A stretch of DNA of 64,000 nt from Deltaproteobacteria bacterium (GTDB lineage: Bacteria; Desulfobacterota; Binatia; HRBIN30; CADEER01): positions 97,609 through 161,608 of the forward strand of contig JAJCZJ010000024.1 in assembly GCA_029262455.1 (NCBI GenBank), in the 5' to 3' direction. The notes under the pieces were generated by a model. It was not told where the DNA came from, searched no databases, and saw nothing but the letters and a program-made list of their open reading frames with translations. A program made the translations under genes and the position numbers. Below are positions 17,328-26,755 of this stretch, one piece after another. Position 1 is the first letter of the stretch; each line of letters opens with the position of its first letter.

Positions 17328-19397
17328 TCAATTCGGGCACAGAGCGTCGATGTTCGCGGCGATCACTTCGTCGCTCGGGATCGACGGGTCGAGGCCGCGG
17401 AACGGCAGCGGAACGATCGTCTCCAACCCCAGCAACCGGCGAAAGATATAGACTCCATCCGTCGCAGCGACCAACGAACCGTTGTCGTCGACGTCCAAGT
17501 CCATCCCCATCGCGTCGATGTTGGCCGCAACCACGAGGTCGATCGGAATCAAAGGATCCACGGTGCGGAACGAGACGGGAACAACCGTGATCAGGCCACT
17601 GAGGTGCCGGAAAACATAGACACCGTCGGTCGCCCCTACGACTGCTCCACTCGCATCTACATCGAGCCGACAGATCTGACCGGACAACCGCCGCCCACTG
17701 ACGATGATCAGGTTGCCAGTATCTTCGGTCCCGGGCAGGACACCGTTGCCCTGCATCTCGTTCGTGATCAGGTCGGTTCGGCCATCGCCATCGATATCGC
17801 CGGCAGCAGCGCTGTAGGACAATACGTCCCCGGCATCGCCACTAGCTCCGTTTGCTCCATACAGCGTCGCCATCCGCAAAACCGATGGATCTGGGATTGC
17901 AGACGGGAACAGATCGACAAATGACGGCCAGCCTCCACTTGCTCCAAAAAGAACATAAACGATACCGGCCTCGTTACGACCAAACGGCGAACCGTGTGGG
18001 GCGCTAAAAACGAGATCCCCAATCCCATCGCCATCAATATCGCCCTGCGCTGCAGTATCCCCAGCAATGTCACCGCCCTCGGCACCGACGAAGGTCGAAG
18101 TCACCAAGCCCATCGGCGGATTGTCCATATCGAAGGTGAGCCCCTTGAGGGTCGCCGCATTGTAAAGTACATGCCCCGATCCACTGAAGGATCGGTTCAT
18201 CAAACTCGACAAGTCGCCCGCTAGATCGCCAACAAAAAGATCGGCGTTGGTGTCGCCATCGAAATCCAAACCGCCGAGGAGCTCCTCGCCGAACGAAACA
18301 TTCTTGATGCCACCGTGAATCAACGTCCGGCTACCGGGAAGTGACGATGCGTCGAGCGTCAGACCGGCCGTCCAAACCCCTGCGGGAAAGTTGTCGTCCC
18401 ATAGGATATAGACGCTACCATCGGTAGACCCGCCCACCGGATGCCCCCCGCCCGGTGCGCCCGAAGGATCCAAAGCCGCCCCAGCCCGATTGAGCGCCGT
18501 CGCGATAAGGACCTCGCCACGACTATTTCCATCGAGATCGGCGATTTGCACGGTCGCACCGAAGTGATGCTCGCCCGAACTGTTTGGCGGCGTCACTCGT
18601 GCGAGATTGCCGGCCAACGCCGTCGTCCCAAACGACGCGAGGTCGATGGTCTGATTCGCGGCGAGATGACTCCCGCCGCGAATGACATAAACAACCCCGG
18701 CGTGCACCTCGGCATTGTTGAGTTGCTGATCGGCTCCGACCACGATGTCGGCGACTCCGTCCCCAGTGACATCGCCGGTGCGCATCCAGATCCCCAATCG
18801 GTCGAGCGTGTTGGCGCCCTCGATCGTCGTAATCGTGCTGCCCGCAGGCGGTGAGCCGAGATCGAAGTAGTCGTCCGACAATGCCAGTGCCTGCGACTGC
18901 GTTCGCAGCGACGCTGCACCGACAATAATCGTCAGGGCGCCATTACCGATGCGGCCACCGCTGCTGAAGTTCTGGCGCGCGATCAACAAGTCACCGAGGC
19001 CATCGCCCGTCACATCATCCATCCAGATCTCGGAGCCGGCGTTCTCCTGCGTAACGACGCCGGCAAAGCGAAGGATTCGCTCTTGTACCACCGCCGTATC
19101 GAGCGTGCCGCTGGTCGTTCCGTCACCAAAGACAAGATAGATCTCGCCGGCCTCGGTGCGTGACATTGGACTTGCGCGCATAGCGGCCATCGCGCTGTCG
19201 CGATGGCCGTCACCGTCACAGTCGAAGCCGCCCGCTACCGGTACGCCGGAGGCGCCGGTCCCGGCCGAACCGTGTGTTCGGTGAACGTGCGTACTCGTCG
19301 ACAAGCCGTTCAAGTCGACCTCAACTGCCGGTTGAGCGCTCGCTGCGGCACCCCACATCAGTATTCCACCAAGCCCCAGCATCCGATTGCATCGCAT
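17328..19397 (-). CDS. Secreted FG-GAP repeat protein with dockerin-like C-terminus
   Basis: A 689-residue exported protein. The signal peptide (MRCNRMLGLGGILMWGAAASA) is preceded by AGAGGAGAGAC, which fixes the start at 19397. Residues ~50-570 contain at least six integrin alpha/FG-GAP-type repeats, recognised by acidic DVTGDGLGDLLIA, DLDGNSRGEVLIA and DIDGDGRTDLITN calcium loops. The last ~115 residues are a tandem pair of dockerin-like units (LDVDASGAVVGATDGVYVFR and LDVDDNGSLVAATDGVYIFR), each ending in an ANIDA motif. The same pair closes the protein at 49733-50983. The protein is probably a calcium-binding surface or extracellular propeller. There is no sign of an enzyme active site. 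Confidence 0.85.
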   Translation of the reverse strand: MRCNRMLGLGGILMWGAAASAQPAVEVDLNGLSTSTHVHRTHGSAGTGASGVPVAGGFDCDGDGHRDSAMAAMRASPMSRTEAGEIYLVFGDGTTSGTLDTAVVQERILRFAGVVTQENAGSEIWMDDVTGDGLGDLLIARQNFSSGGRIGNGALTIIVGAASLRTQSQALALSDDYFDLGSPPAGSTITTIEGANTLDRLGIWMRTGDVTGDGVADIVVGADQQLNNAEVHAGVVYVIRGGSHLAANQTIDLASFGTTALAGNLARVTPPNSSGEHHFGATVQIADLDGNSRGEVLIATALNRAGAALDPSGAPGGGHPVGGSTDGSVYILWDDNFPAGVWTAGLTLDASSLPGSRTLIHGGIKNVSFGEELLGGLDFDGDTNADLFVGDLAGDLSSLMNRSFSGSGHVLYNAATLKGLTFDMDNPPMGLVTSTFVGAEGGDIAGDTAAQGDIDGDGIGDLVFSAPHGSPFGRNEAGIVYVLFGASGGWPSFVDLFPSAIPDPSVLRMATLYGANGASGDAGDVLSYSAAAGDIDGDGRTDLITNEMQGNGVLPGTEDTGNLIIVSGRRLSGQICRLDVDASGAVVGATDGVYVFRHLSGLITVVPVSFRTVDPLIPIDLVVAANIDAMGMDLDVDDNGSLVAATDGVYIFRRLLGLETIVPLPFRGLDPSIPSDEVIAANIDALCPN

Positions 19398-19431
19398 CCG
19401 CAGTCTCTCCTCTTGTATCCTGTTCACTTGT

Positions 19432-20325
19432 TCAGCGAGCCAACGCCAGGATGTCGCTGGCCTGCTCGCAAGTTGCCAGTGGTCGCCCGAGCGACCCGGC
19501 CAGTCCTGCAATCTCTTCGATGAGCTCCACATTCGTCGGCGTCTTTGCGCCGGCATAATCCTCGAGCCCCACCCGCACGTGACCGCCCTTTTCGATCGCA
19601 ATTCGCGCCAGTCCCGATTCGGCGACATCGCCTCCGAGAACCGCAACCGCCCAGGGCAAGGGACACGTGCCCATCATCTCCAGGTACACGTCGAGCGCGA
19701 GGGCTGTCGGCGGCAACCCAAAGCCTACGCCAACGCCGCCGCCGTCCATGTAGTCGGCATTGCCGCCGAAATAGAACTTCACGAACGCCCCGGTCGGCAA
19801 TCGCCCGGCGCGGTGGTACGCCAGCGCACAGCGCAGGAACCCCGGCTCGAAGATCGAGATACTCGGACCGAGCTCGTAGCGCGCACACAGATCCGCCTGA
19901 TGCCGAATATCCGCGAAGCTGTTCTGATAAACGAAATCAAAGCTGCCACCCGGTACCCCGTCCTGGTCCGCGTCCCCGAGATTCACCGAACCCGGATCAA
20001 AAACCGACATCCGTACCGGGCAGGAATCTGCCAAGATCGGAATGTGAGCGAAGCGCGCTTCGGCGTCCCCAATGAAACCGGCAGTCGGGTACAGGATCGC
20101 ATCGGGGCGCTGCTCGAAGACCCTACCCCACCCCTCGAGCTGGCGCGCCGCGATCGCGTCGCCCGAATCCATCGCATTATCGGTGTGGTTGTGAACCACC
20201 GAGGCGCCCGCTTTCAAGCATGCCAGGGCATCAGCGCTGATCTCGGACGGCTCAATCGGCACGTGTGGGTTCTGATGCTTGCCGGTAACGCCGTTGATAG
20301 CGGCTTCGATGATCAGGGGAGTCAT
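19432..20325 (-). CDS. BKACE (DUF849) beta-keto acid cleavage enzyme
   Basis: A 297-residue member of the 3-keto-5-aminohexanoate cleavage family. Zn-binding HNH in ASVVHNHTDNA (about residues 40-50) and the C-terminal KGGHVRVGLEDYAGAKTPTN are family signatures. Such enzymes cleave a beta-keto acid with acetyl-CoA to give acetoacetate and a new acyl-CoA; substrate specificity varies widely and cannot be assigned here. Length is typical (about 300). The start ATG lies next to the GGGGTAC repeat tract, which separates it from the divergent phosphotransferase gene. It fits the acyl-CoA catabolic theme of the left half. Confidence 0.88.
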   Translation of the reverse strand: MTPLIIEAAINGVTGKHQNPHVPIEPSEISADALACLKAGASVVHNHTDNAMDSGDAIAARQLEGWGRVFEQRPDAILYPTAGFIGDAEARFAHIPILADSCPVRMSVFDPGSVNLGDADQDGVPGGSFDFVYQNSFADIRHQADLCARYELGPSISIFEPGFLRCALAYHRAGRLPTGAFVKFYFGGNADYMDGGGVGVGFGLPPTALALDVYLEMMGTCPLPWAVAVLGGDVAESGLARIAIEKGGHVRVGLEDYAGAKTPTNVELIEEIAGLAGSLGRPLATCEQASDILALAR

Positions 20326-20329
20326 TTTC

Positions 20330-20368
20330 GGGGTACGGGGTACGGGGTACGGGGTACGGGGTACGGGG
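20330..20368. repeat. Heptanucleotide repeat tract (GGGGTAC)5
   Basis: Five perfect GGGGTAC units plus a final GGGG lie 4 bp from the BKACE start codon and about 90 bp upstream of the phosphotransferase start. The unit is not a multiple of three and lies between divergent genes, so copy-number change would alter promoter spacing on both sides. Confidence 0.9.
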
Positions 20369-20461
20369 ATTCAACTCTGAGTTTGGCGCTTAGTCAATGT
20401 TGGGCTGCGTCCTGCGTGGCACCTTGCTCGGTCGTCGCGGCCCGTGCAAGGGTTGGCGGCT

Positions 20462-21523
20462 ATGATAGACGTGCCAGGAGTCAAGTACGACAACGTCGCC
20501 AAATTCTTTCGCGACAACGTTCCCGGCGGTGACTGCGAACTCGGATTCGAGCTGATCGCCGGAGGGAAGTCCAACGTTACGTACCTCGTGCGCAGCGACG
20601 GGCAGGAATGGGTGCTGCGACGACCACCGCTCGGCCACGTTTTGCCGACAGCACACGACATGACGCGCGAGTATCGTGTCCTGACGGCTCTGCGAGAAAG
20701 CCCAGTGCCCGTACCGCGGACCATCGCCCTTTGTGACGACGACTCGGTCAACGACAGGCCGTTTTATGTCATGGAGTACACCCCCGGCGTGGTTCTCTCG
20801 AACGAGCTTCCCGACGGCTTCGCGACGACACCGGCAGAGCGGCGGGCCATGTGCGAAGCGATGGTCGACACCTTGGTCAAGCTGCACGCCGTCGACTACG
20901 AGAGGGCCGGGCTTGGCGATTTCGGTCGCCCCGAAGGCTATCTCGAACGACAGGTGCGGCGCTGGTCGCAGCAGTGGGAACGCTCAAAGACCGCAGAGCT
21001 CCCTGAGATCGAGGACCTGATCGCCCGTCTCAATCGCGCACTGCCGCAGTCTCCACCGCCGACGATCGTTCACGGCGACTATCGCCTCGGCAACATGGCT
21101 CTCGACCCCAACGACCCGTCGAGGGTCATCGCCGTTTTCGACTGGGAGATGTCAACTCTCGGCGACCCGCTCGCAGATCTCGGCTACTGCCTGATCTACT
21201 GGACTGACCCCGACGACGACTTGTCGACCACTGGCATCGGCGCCGCATCCCCATTCACGACGCTCGAAGGCTTCATGAACCGCAAACAGATCATCGAGGA
21301 ATATGCCGCACAAAGCAGGCGCGACGTCTCGGCGGCGGACTTCTATCAGGTTCTCGCGCTCTACAAACTCGCGATCATTTCCGAGGGCATCTACGCCCGC
21401 TTCACCAAGGGCCAGACTCTCGGCGACGACTTCAAGAATACCATGCGTGCGGCCGTCCCTCTGGCCAGGCGCGCCCTGGAAATCGCAAACGCCTCGTGTG
21501 ACCCAAAGCTCAGAGCAGAGTAG
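20462..21523 (+). CDS. ACAD10-like phosphotransferase (aminoglycoside phosphotransferase fold)
   Basis: A 353-residue kinase-fold protein. GGKSNVTYLVRSDGQEWVLRR is the nucleotide-binding N-lobe, IVHGDYRLGNMAL the catalytic loop (HGDxxxxN) and VFDWEMSTLGDPLADLGY the metal-binding D-W-E motif. This is the bacterial family related to the N-terminal half of human ACAD10/11, which phosphorylates 4-hydroxyacyl-CoA (family knowledge). It often sits near acyl-CoA dehydrogenase genes; none is present here. The ATG at 20462 is preferred over a GTG at 20444. It is divergent from the BKACE gene and ends 34 bp from the convergent pgi gene. Confidence 0.87.
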   Translation: MIDVPGVKYDNVAKFFRDNVPGGDCELGFELIAGGKSNVTYLVRSDGQEWVLRRPPLGHVLPTAHDMTREYRVLTALRESPVPVPRTIALCDDDSVNDRPFYVMEYTPGVVLSNELPDGFATTPAERRAMCEAMVDTLVKLHAVDYERAGLGDFGRPEGYLERQVRRWSQQWERSKTAELPEIEDLIARLNRALPQSPPPTIVHGDYRLGNMALDPNDPSRVIAVFDWEMSTLGDPLADLGYCLIYWTDPDDDLSTTGIGAASPFTTLEGFMNRKQIIEEYAAQSRRDVSAADFYQVLALYKLAIISEGIYARFTKGQTLGDDFKNTMRAAVPLARRALEIANASCDPKLRAE

Positions 21524-21557
21524 TTTTCTGCGGCAGCGCCGTCGAGTAGCTAGGGCT

Positions 21558-23189
21558 TCACTGCGAACGCCGGCCTCTCTTGTACCGCGCAATCAACCGG
21601 TTCGTGGAAGAGTCGTGCTCCAGCGAGTCGTCCGGGTTTCCCGAAACTTCGCCAGCAATGCGACCCGCCAACTCTTTGCCCAATTCGACGCCCCACTGAT
21701 CGAATGAGTTGACCTGCCACAGCGACCCTTGAACGAATACCTTGTGCTCGTACAACGCCACCAAAGAGCCGAGACTACGCGGCGTAAGCTCTTCACCGAG
21801 AATCACATTGCTCGGCCGATTGCCCGGGAACGTCCGATGCGGAGCCAATGCACCGCCAACACCAGCCGCGCGAAGCTCATCGGAAGTGCGGCCAAATGCC
21901 AACGCTCCCGCCTGAGCCAACATATTGGCCATCAGGAGATCGTGGTGCTCCAACAAGTCGTGATTGGGCCGAGAAAAGCCGATGAAATCGGCCGGGACGA
22001 TCTTCGTGCCTTGATGTAGCAACTGGTAGAAGGCGTGTTGCCCGTTGGTCCCCGGCTGCCCCCAAACGATCGGACCACTCTGCCACTCGATCTCCGCACC
22101 CGAGAGCGAGACACGCTTGCCGTTGCTCTCCATATCGAGCTGCTGCAGGTAGTCACCAAACCTCGACAGCTCCTGACAATACGGCAAGACAGCCATCGTC
22201 TCGAAGCCGTGAAAGTTGTTGTACCAAAGCCCAATCAGGCCAAGCAGGACCGGCAAATTTCTCTCGAACGGAGCCTCGCGAAAATGGTCGTCCATGTCCC
22301 GGAAACCGGCCAACATTTCACGAAACGCGTCCGCGCCGATACTCAGCATCAGCGACAGCCCCACGGCGGACGGCAGCGAATAGCGCCCTCCCACCCAGTC
22401 CCAGAAGCCAAACATGTTGTCCGGATCGATCCCGAACGCCGAAACCTTCTCTCGATTAGTCGATACAGCGACGAAGTGCTTCGACACTGCCGCCTCGTCT
22501 CCCAATTGCGAAACCAACCAGCTCCGCGCCGTCCGGGCATTGGTCAAGGTCTCGAGGGTACCAAACGTTTTCGAACAGATGACGAACAGGGTCCGTTCCG
22601 CCTCGATCTGGTCGGCAACATCCGTAAAGTCGGCGCCGTCAATGTTGGAAACAAAGAACGATTCGATCGAATCCAAAGAATAGGCGCGCAGCGCCTCGGT
22701 GGCCATCGCCGGGCCCAGATCGGAGCCCCCGATACCGATATTGACGACGAAACGAATCGGTTCGCCGGTCGCACCACGCCAAACGCCATCGCGAACACGG
22801 GTGGCGAACGTCGCCATCCGGTCGAGCTCCGCATGCACATCCGGCACGACATTATGCCCCTCGACGCGGACGTCGGCATCTGCACGAGCGCGCAAAGCCG
22901 TGTGGAGCACGGCGCGGTCCTCGGTCGTGTTGATCTTCTCGCCGCTAAACATCGATTCGATGCGTTGCCGCAGCCCGCACTTCTCAGCGAGCGCCACCAG
23001 CAATCGAATCGTTTCGCTGGTCAGGCGATTTTTCGAGTAGTCTAGATACAATCCCGCCGCTTCCGCGGCCATCGTTTCACCGCGACGGGGATCTCCCGAG
23101 AACAGTGTCCGGAGTTCAACGTCACGCAACTCATCATAGTGAGAGCAAAGCGCGCCCCATTCCGGGAGGTCGATGAGGCGATCCGTCAT
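21558..23189 (-). CDS. pgi: Glucose-6-phosphate isomerase
   Basis: A 543-residue enzyme with the full set of PGI signatures. [18 protein letters not shown] lies in the sugar-isomerase domain, and [20 protein letters not shown] contains the PGI_2 signature with the active-site Glu/His region. The length is that of the long bacterial/eukaryotic-type PGI (about 545). It interconverts glucose-6-phosphate and fructose-6-phosphate in the cytosol. It stands alone; the gene on the right is oriented away and separated by a 500-bp repeat-bearing gap. Confidence 0.95.
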   Translation of the reverse strand: MTDRLIDLPEWGALCSHYDELRDVELRTLFSGDPRRGETMAAEAAGLYLDYSKNRLTSETIRLLVALAEKCGLRQRIESMFSGEKINTTEDRAVLHTALRARADADVRVEGHNVVPDVHAELDRMATFATRVRDGVWRGATGEPIRFVVNIGIGGSDLGPAMATEALRAYSLDSIESFFVSNIDGADFTDVADQIEAERTLFVICSKTFGTLETLTNARTARSWLVSQLGDEAAVSKHFVAVSTNREKVSAFGIDPDNMFGFWDWVGGRYSLPSAVGLSLMLSIGADAFREMLAGFRDMDDHFREAPFERNLPVLLGLIGLWYNNFHGFETMAVLPYCQELSRFGDYLQQLDMESNGKRVSLSGAEIEWQSGPIVWGQPGTNGQHAFYQLLHQGTKIVPADFIGFSRPNHDLLEHHDLLMANMLAQAGALAFGRTSDELRAAGVGGALAPHRTFPGNRPSNVILGEELTPRSLGSLVALYEHKVFVQGSLWQVNSFDQWGVELGKELAGRIAGEVSGNPDDSLEHDSSTNRLIARYKRGRRSQ

Positions 23190-23690
23190 GGCCCCTTCTT
23201 ACGCGATCCGCGGAAGAAGTTCACCCTGGATTCCGGCGGGTCGACAATTGGATGAAACAGAACTTTAGACTCCACCAGGTCGTGACCGACCGGCCCCTCG
23301 CCCCCGCCTTGGCAAGGAGGGGGAATGACGGGCTCTCGGGTTCACCGCCAAACCAAAACACAACCGCTCAGATCCCCCCTCCTTTTCAAGAGAGTGTCGA
23401 TTTTCTCGAAATGACGGGCAAAGCCCCACAAGATCTCCACTCCCGCATTGCACGCGGGAGTGGATGAAAGGTGAGGGCTCGTTCTTGAACGTGCGCGCGA
23501 AAGCACTGCGGGACAAGGGCAAGAAGGAAGTTGGCATTTCGATCCCCTTACTCTTACCCCTCTCCCGGAGGTAGCGGGGAAGGCTTTCGGGTTTCCCGCA
23601 ATACTAGTGTACCTCCATTAATCGACAGCCTACCGCCATCCACCCAGCCCGTTTCGCAACCAACCTCCGGCGCGCTAACATCGCCACACC
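23190..23690. other. Intergenic stretch with a GC-rich hairpin and dispersed element copy B
   Basis: No gene is supported. Near 23293-23325 lies a GC-rich inverted sequence (CCCTCGCCCCCGCC...GGCAAGGAGGGGG). The 208-bp dispersed element occupies 23395-23602. The last ~85 bp lead to the carboxyltransferase start and may hold its promoter; no clear promoter boxes are visible. Confidence 0.65.
23395..23602. repeat. Dispersed ~208-bp structured element, copy B
   Basis: The second copy of the element at 5938-6145, in the same orientation, with roughly one difference per ten bases by eye. Its central hairpin has arms 23437-23446 and 23454-23463 (CCACTCCCGC/GCGGGAGTGG) with a 7-nt loop. Relative to copy A the third base pair is A-T instead of T-A, so the arm pairing is preserved. 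Both copies lie in gaps beside protein genes. Confidence 0.75.
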
Positions 23691-25247
23691 ATGAGTTGGA
23701 AGTCTGAAGTCGAGGGCATCGAACGCCGGCGCGCTCTGGCCAGGGAGCATGGCGGAGCCGACGGCGTACGCATTCACCACGAAAAAGGCCGCATGACTGT
23801 CCGCGAACGGATCGACGCTCTGATCGACCCGGGGACGTTTCGGGAACAAGGACCGATCGCCGGTCACTCGGAGCTCGATGAAAACGGAAAAGTGCGTTCC
23901 TTCACCCCAGCCAACTACGTCCTTGGCATCGCCGACATCAACGGCCGCCCCGCTGTCGTCGGCGGCGAAGACTTCACACAAAGCGGTGGCTCGCCGACAC
24001 CCGCCGGCTTGCGCAAAAGCGTATACGCCGAGGATCTCGCCTGCCAGTATCGACTCCCGCTGGTGCGTCTTCTCGAGGGCGGCGGTGGTAGCGTTCGCGG
24101 CACCGGGGGCAAAGGGCGCGCCGCGGCTGGCGACCCGGTTTTCGCGACACCCCGCTTCCTTTCGGTCGCGCGCGCGTTGACCATCGCACCGGTCGCGTCG
24201 GCGGCACTGGGACCCGTAGCCGGACTCCCCGCAGCCCGCCTCGCCGCATCACACTACGCTGTCATGAGCCGCGCGACATCCCAGGTCATGGTTGCCGGTC
24301 CCGCCGTGGTCGAACGCGCACTCGGCGAGAAACTCACCAAACGAGAACTCGGCGGCCCTGACATCCACGCCGCCAGCGGCGCCGTCGATGGGGTTGCCGA
24401 AGACGAAGTGCAAGCTCTCGCATCGGTGCGATGCTTTCTGGGTTATCTTCCCAGCAACGTCGACACGCTGGCGCCCATCCCCATGACCGACGACCCGGCC
24501 GACCGCTGCGACGAGGAGCTGCTAGAAATCGTGCCGCGCAACCGACGGCGCGTTTACGATATGCGCCAACTCATCGGACATGTCGTCGACCGCAACTCGT
24601 TCTTCGAAATCGCACCGGGCTACGGCCCGTCTCAAATCACCGGGCTGGCTCGCATGGCCGGACTCTCGGTCGGAATTCTCGGCAACGACCCGCGCTTTCA
24701 CGCCGGCTCGATGGACGCCGCCGGGGCTCAGAAGTTCCGCCGCTTCGTCGACTTCTGTGACACCTTCCACCTCCCGGTGATCAGCTTCGTCGACGAGCCC
24801 GGCTTCATGATCGGATCCGATGCCGAGCGCGCCGGCACCATCCGCTACGGCACCTCCGCCATCTGCAGCGTGATGCAATCGTCCATCCCCTGGGCCTCGG
24901 TGCTGGTGCGCCGCGCCTACGGGGTCGCTGCCGCGGCCCACTTCGCCCCCGGCGCGTACGTCCTCGCATGGCCGTCGTCCGAGACCGGCGCCCTCCCGGC
25001 CGAAGGCGGAGTCGCCGTCGCTTTCAAACGCGAGCTCGCTGCAGCCGAGGATCCCGATCGTCTACGCAAGGAGCTCGAAGCAAAAGTCGCGGCTGCGAGC
25101 TCGCCGTTTCCCAGAGCAGAGGGCTTCGCCGTACACGACCTGATCGATCCGCGCACGACCAGGCCGACTCTGATTCGCTGGCTGGAGCTCGCCCAACCCC
25201 TACTGGAGCGCCAGCTCGGGCCGCGGAGCTTCGGCTACCGACCGTAG
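23691..25247 (+). CDS. Acyl-CoA carboxylase, carboxyltransferase (beta) subunit
   Basis: A 518-residue biotin-dependent carboxyltransferase of the propionyl/methylcrotonyl/acetyl-CoA carboxylase beta type. KGRMTVRERIDALIDPGTF opens the N-terminal crotonase-like domain. LEGGGGSVRGTGGKG and AALGPVAGLPAARLAASH form the acyl-CoA site. The C-terminal domain has SSIPWASVLVRRAYGVAAAA and LAWPSSETGALPAEGGVAVA, which bind carboxybiotin. The biotin carboxylase/BCCP partner is not in the window. The substrate could be propionyl- or a branched acyl-CoA. The 3' end overlaps the convergent nuoM gene by 13 bp. Confidence 0.88.
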   Translation: MSWKSEVEGIERRRALAREHGGADGVRIHHEKGRMTVRERIDALIDPGTFREQGPIAGHSELDENGKVRSFTPANYVLGIADINGRPAVVGGEDFTQSGGSPTPAGLRKSVYAEDLACQYRLPLVRLLEGGGGSVRGTGGKGRAAAGDPVFATPRFLSVARALTIAPVASAALGPVAGLPAARLAASHYAVMSRATSQVMVAGPAVVERALGEKLTKRELGGPDIHAASGAVDGVAEDEVQALASVRCFLGYLPSNVDTLAPIPMTDDPADRCDEELLEIVPRNRRRVYDMRQLIGHVVDRNSFFEIAPGYGPSQITGLARMAGLSVGILGNDPRFHAGSMDAAGAQKFRRFVDFCDTFHLPVISFVDEPGFMIGSDAERAGTIRYGTSAICSVMQSSIPWASVLVRRAYGVAAAAHFAPGAYVLAWPSSETGALPAEGGVAVAFKRELAAAEDPDRLRKELEAKVAAASSPFPRAEGFAVHDLIDPRTTRPTLIRWLELAQPLLERQLGPRSFGYRP

Positions 25248-26755
25248 GTCGAGGTATTTCGCGCGGCAAACGCCGAGGGCTCGATGCGTCGCTCTAGTTG
25301 TTCCAGATAGACCTGGGTCGTTGGTTCGATGCGGCGTAGGAACGGACGCGGGTACAGACCGATCCAAAGAATCATCACCACCAGTGGCACGATGACTGCG
25401 AGCTCGCGGCGACTCAAATCCGACAACCCCAGATTGGCGTCGTTCGTCACCTCGCCGAAGAAAACGCGCTTGTAGAGACGCAGCATATACACCGCACCGA
25501 GGACGACACCGAGGGTCGCCAACGCGCCGGCGATTGGCCAGGCACGGAATGCCCCCATGAGAATCAGGAACTCACCGACGAACCCGTTGGTACCCGGCAG
25601 ACCGATCGATGACAGCGTCACGATCAAGAACAACGACGCGAACACTGGAACGACGCTCCACAGACCGCCGTATTCGGAAATCAGGCGTGTGTGGCGTCGC
25701 TCGTAGATGAAGCCGACGAGCAAGAAGAGCGCTCCGGTCGAAAGGCCGTGGTTGACCATCTGGAGCACGCTACCGCTGACTCCAGCGTTGTTGAACGCAT
25801 ACAATCCCAACATCACGAAACCCAGGTGGGAAACCGAAGAATAGGCAACCAGTCGCTTCATGTCCGGCTGCACAAGGGCGACCATGGCGCCGTAGATAAT
25901 CCCGCCGACCGCGAGCCCAGCCATGAGGATCAGCGACTGGTAGGCCACTGCAGGAAAGAGCGGGATCGCCAGACGCAGAAAGCCGTAGGTGCCGAGCTTG
26001 AGCAAAACCCCGGCGAGAATGACCGAACCACCGGTAGGAGCCTCGGTATGCGCATCGGGCAGCCAGGTATGAAGTGGAATCACCGGCACCTTGATCAAGA
26101 AGGCGAGCGCAAAGGCCGCAAACAGCCATGTTTGCTCGCTTGCGGTCAGCGGCGTTTCGTACAGCCGCAGGATCTCGAACGTGGCCTCTCCAGCGTCGGC
26201 CTGGCGCAGCCCGAGGTACAGAATCGCGACCAGCATCAAGGCGCTTCCCGACATCGTAAACAGGACGAACTTGAGGGTTGCATAGCGCCGATTCGGACCA
26301 CCCCAGATGCCGATCAGGAAGAACATCGGAAAGAGCATCAGCTCCCACCAAACGAAGAACAGAACCAGATCGAGCGCGACCAAGCACCCGAGCATGCACC
26401 CTTCCAACAGAAGCATCAGGCACATGTAGGACTTGACCTTGCTGTGGACATCACCCCACGCCGCCAGCAATACGATCGGCGTCAGGAACGTCGTGAGCAT
26501 GATTAGCCACAGCGAAAACCCGTCGACTCCGACCGAATAGGAAACCCCCATGGACGGGATCCAACTCGCGTGTTCGGTGAACTGCATCGTGCCGACGTTG
26601 GCGTCAAAAGCCGCCAGCAGAACCGCCGAGAGCAACAGTGGAACCAGCGAGAAAACAAACGCTGCCCTGCGTGCAACCGCGACCGGCTCGGACGGTAGCG
26701 CCGCCACGAAGACGGCGGCGATCAACGGTGCAAATACAATCGCTGAGAGTAACAT
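25235..26755 (-). CDS. nuoM: NADH-quinone oxidoreductase subunit M
   Basis: A 506-residue polytopic membrane protein with about 14 helices, of the proton-pumping antiporter-like subunit family. WWELMLFPMFFLIGIWGG with its conserved Glu, LPDAHTEAPTGGSVILAGVLLKLGTYG in TM7-8 and SSVSHLGFVMLGLY are classical NuoM. The start ATG overlaps the nuoL stop codon by one base (TAATG), so translation is coupled. It is the last gene of the pair: no nuoN follows, and instead the carboxylase gene converges with a 13-bp overlap. It would work in the membrane arm of complex I, moving protons. Confidence 0.92.
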   Translation of the reverse strand: MLLSAIVFAPLIAAVFVAALPSEPVAVARRAAFVFSLVPLLLSAVLLAAFDANVGTMQFTEHASWIPSMGVSYSVGVDGFSLWLIMLTTFLTPIVLLAAWGDVHSKVKSYMCLMLLLEGCMLGCLVALDLVLFFVWWELMLFPMFFLIGIWGGPNRRYATLKFVLFTMSGSALMLVAILYLGLRQADAGEATFEILRLYETPLTASEQTWLFAAFALAFLIKVPVIPLHTWLPDAHTEAPTGGSVILAGVLLKLGTYGFLRLAIPLFPAVAYQSLILMAGLAVGGIIYGAMVALVQPDMKRLVAYSSVSHLGFVMLGLYAFNNAGVSGSVLQMVNHGLSTGALFLLVGFIYERRHTRLISEYGGLWSVVPVFASLFLIVTLSSIGLPGTNGFVGEFLILMGAFRAWPIAGALATLGVVLGAVYMLRLYKRVFFGEVTNDANLGLSDLSRRELAVIVPLVVMILWIGLYPRPFLRRIEPTTQVYLEQLERRIEPSAFAARNTSTYGR

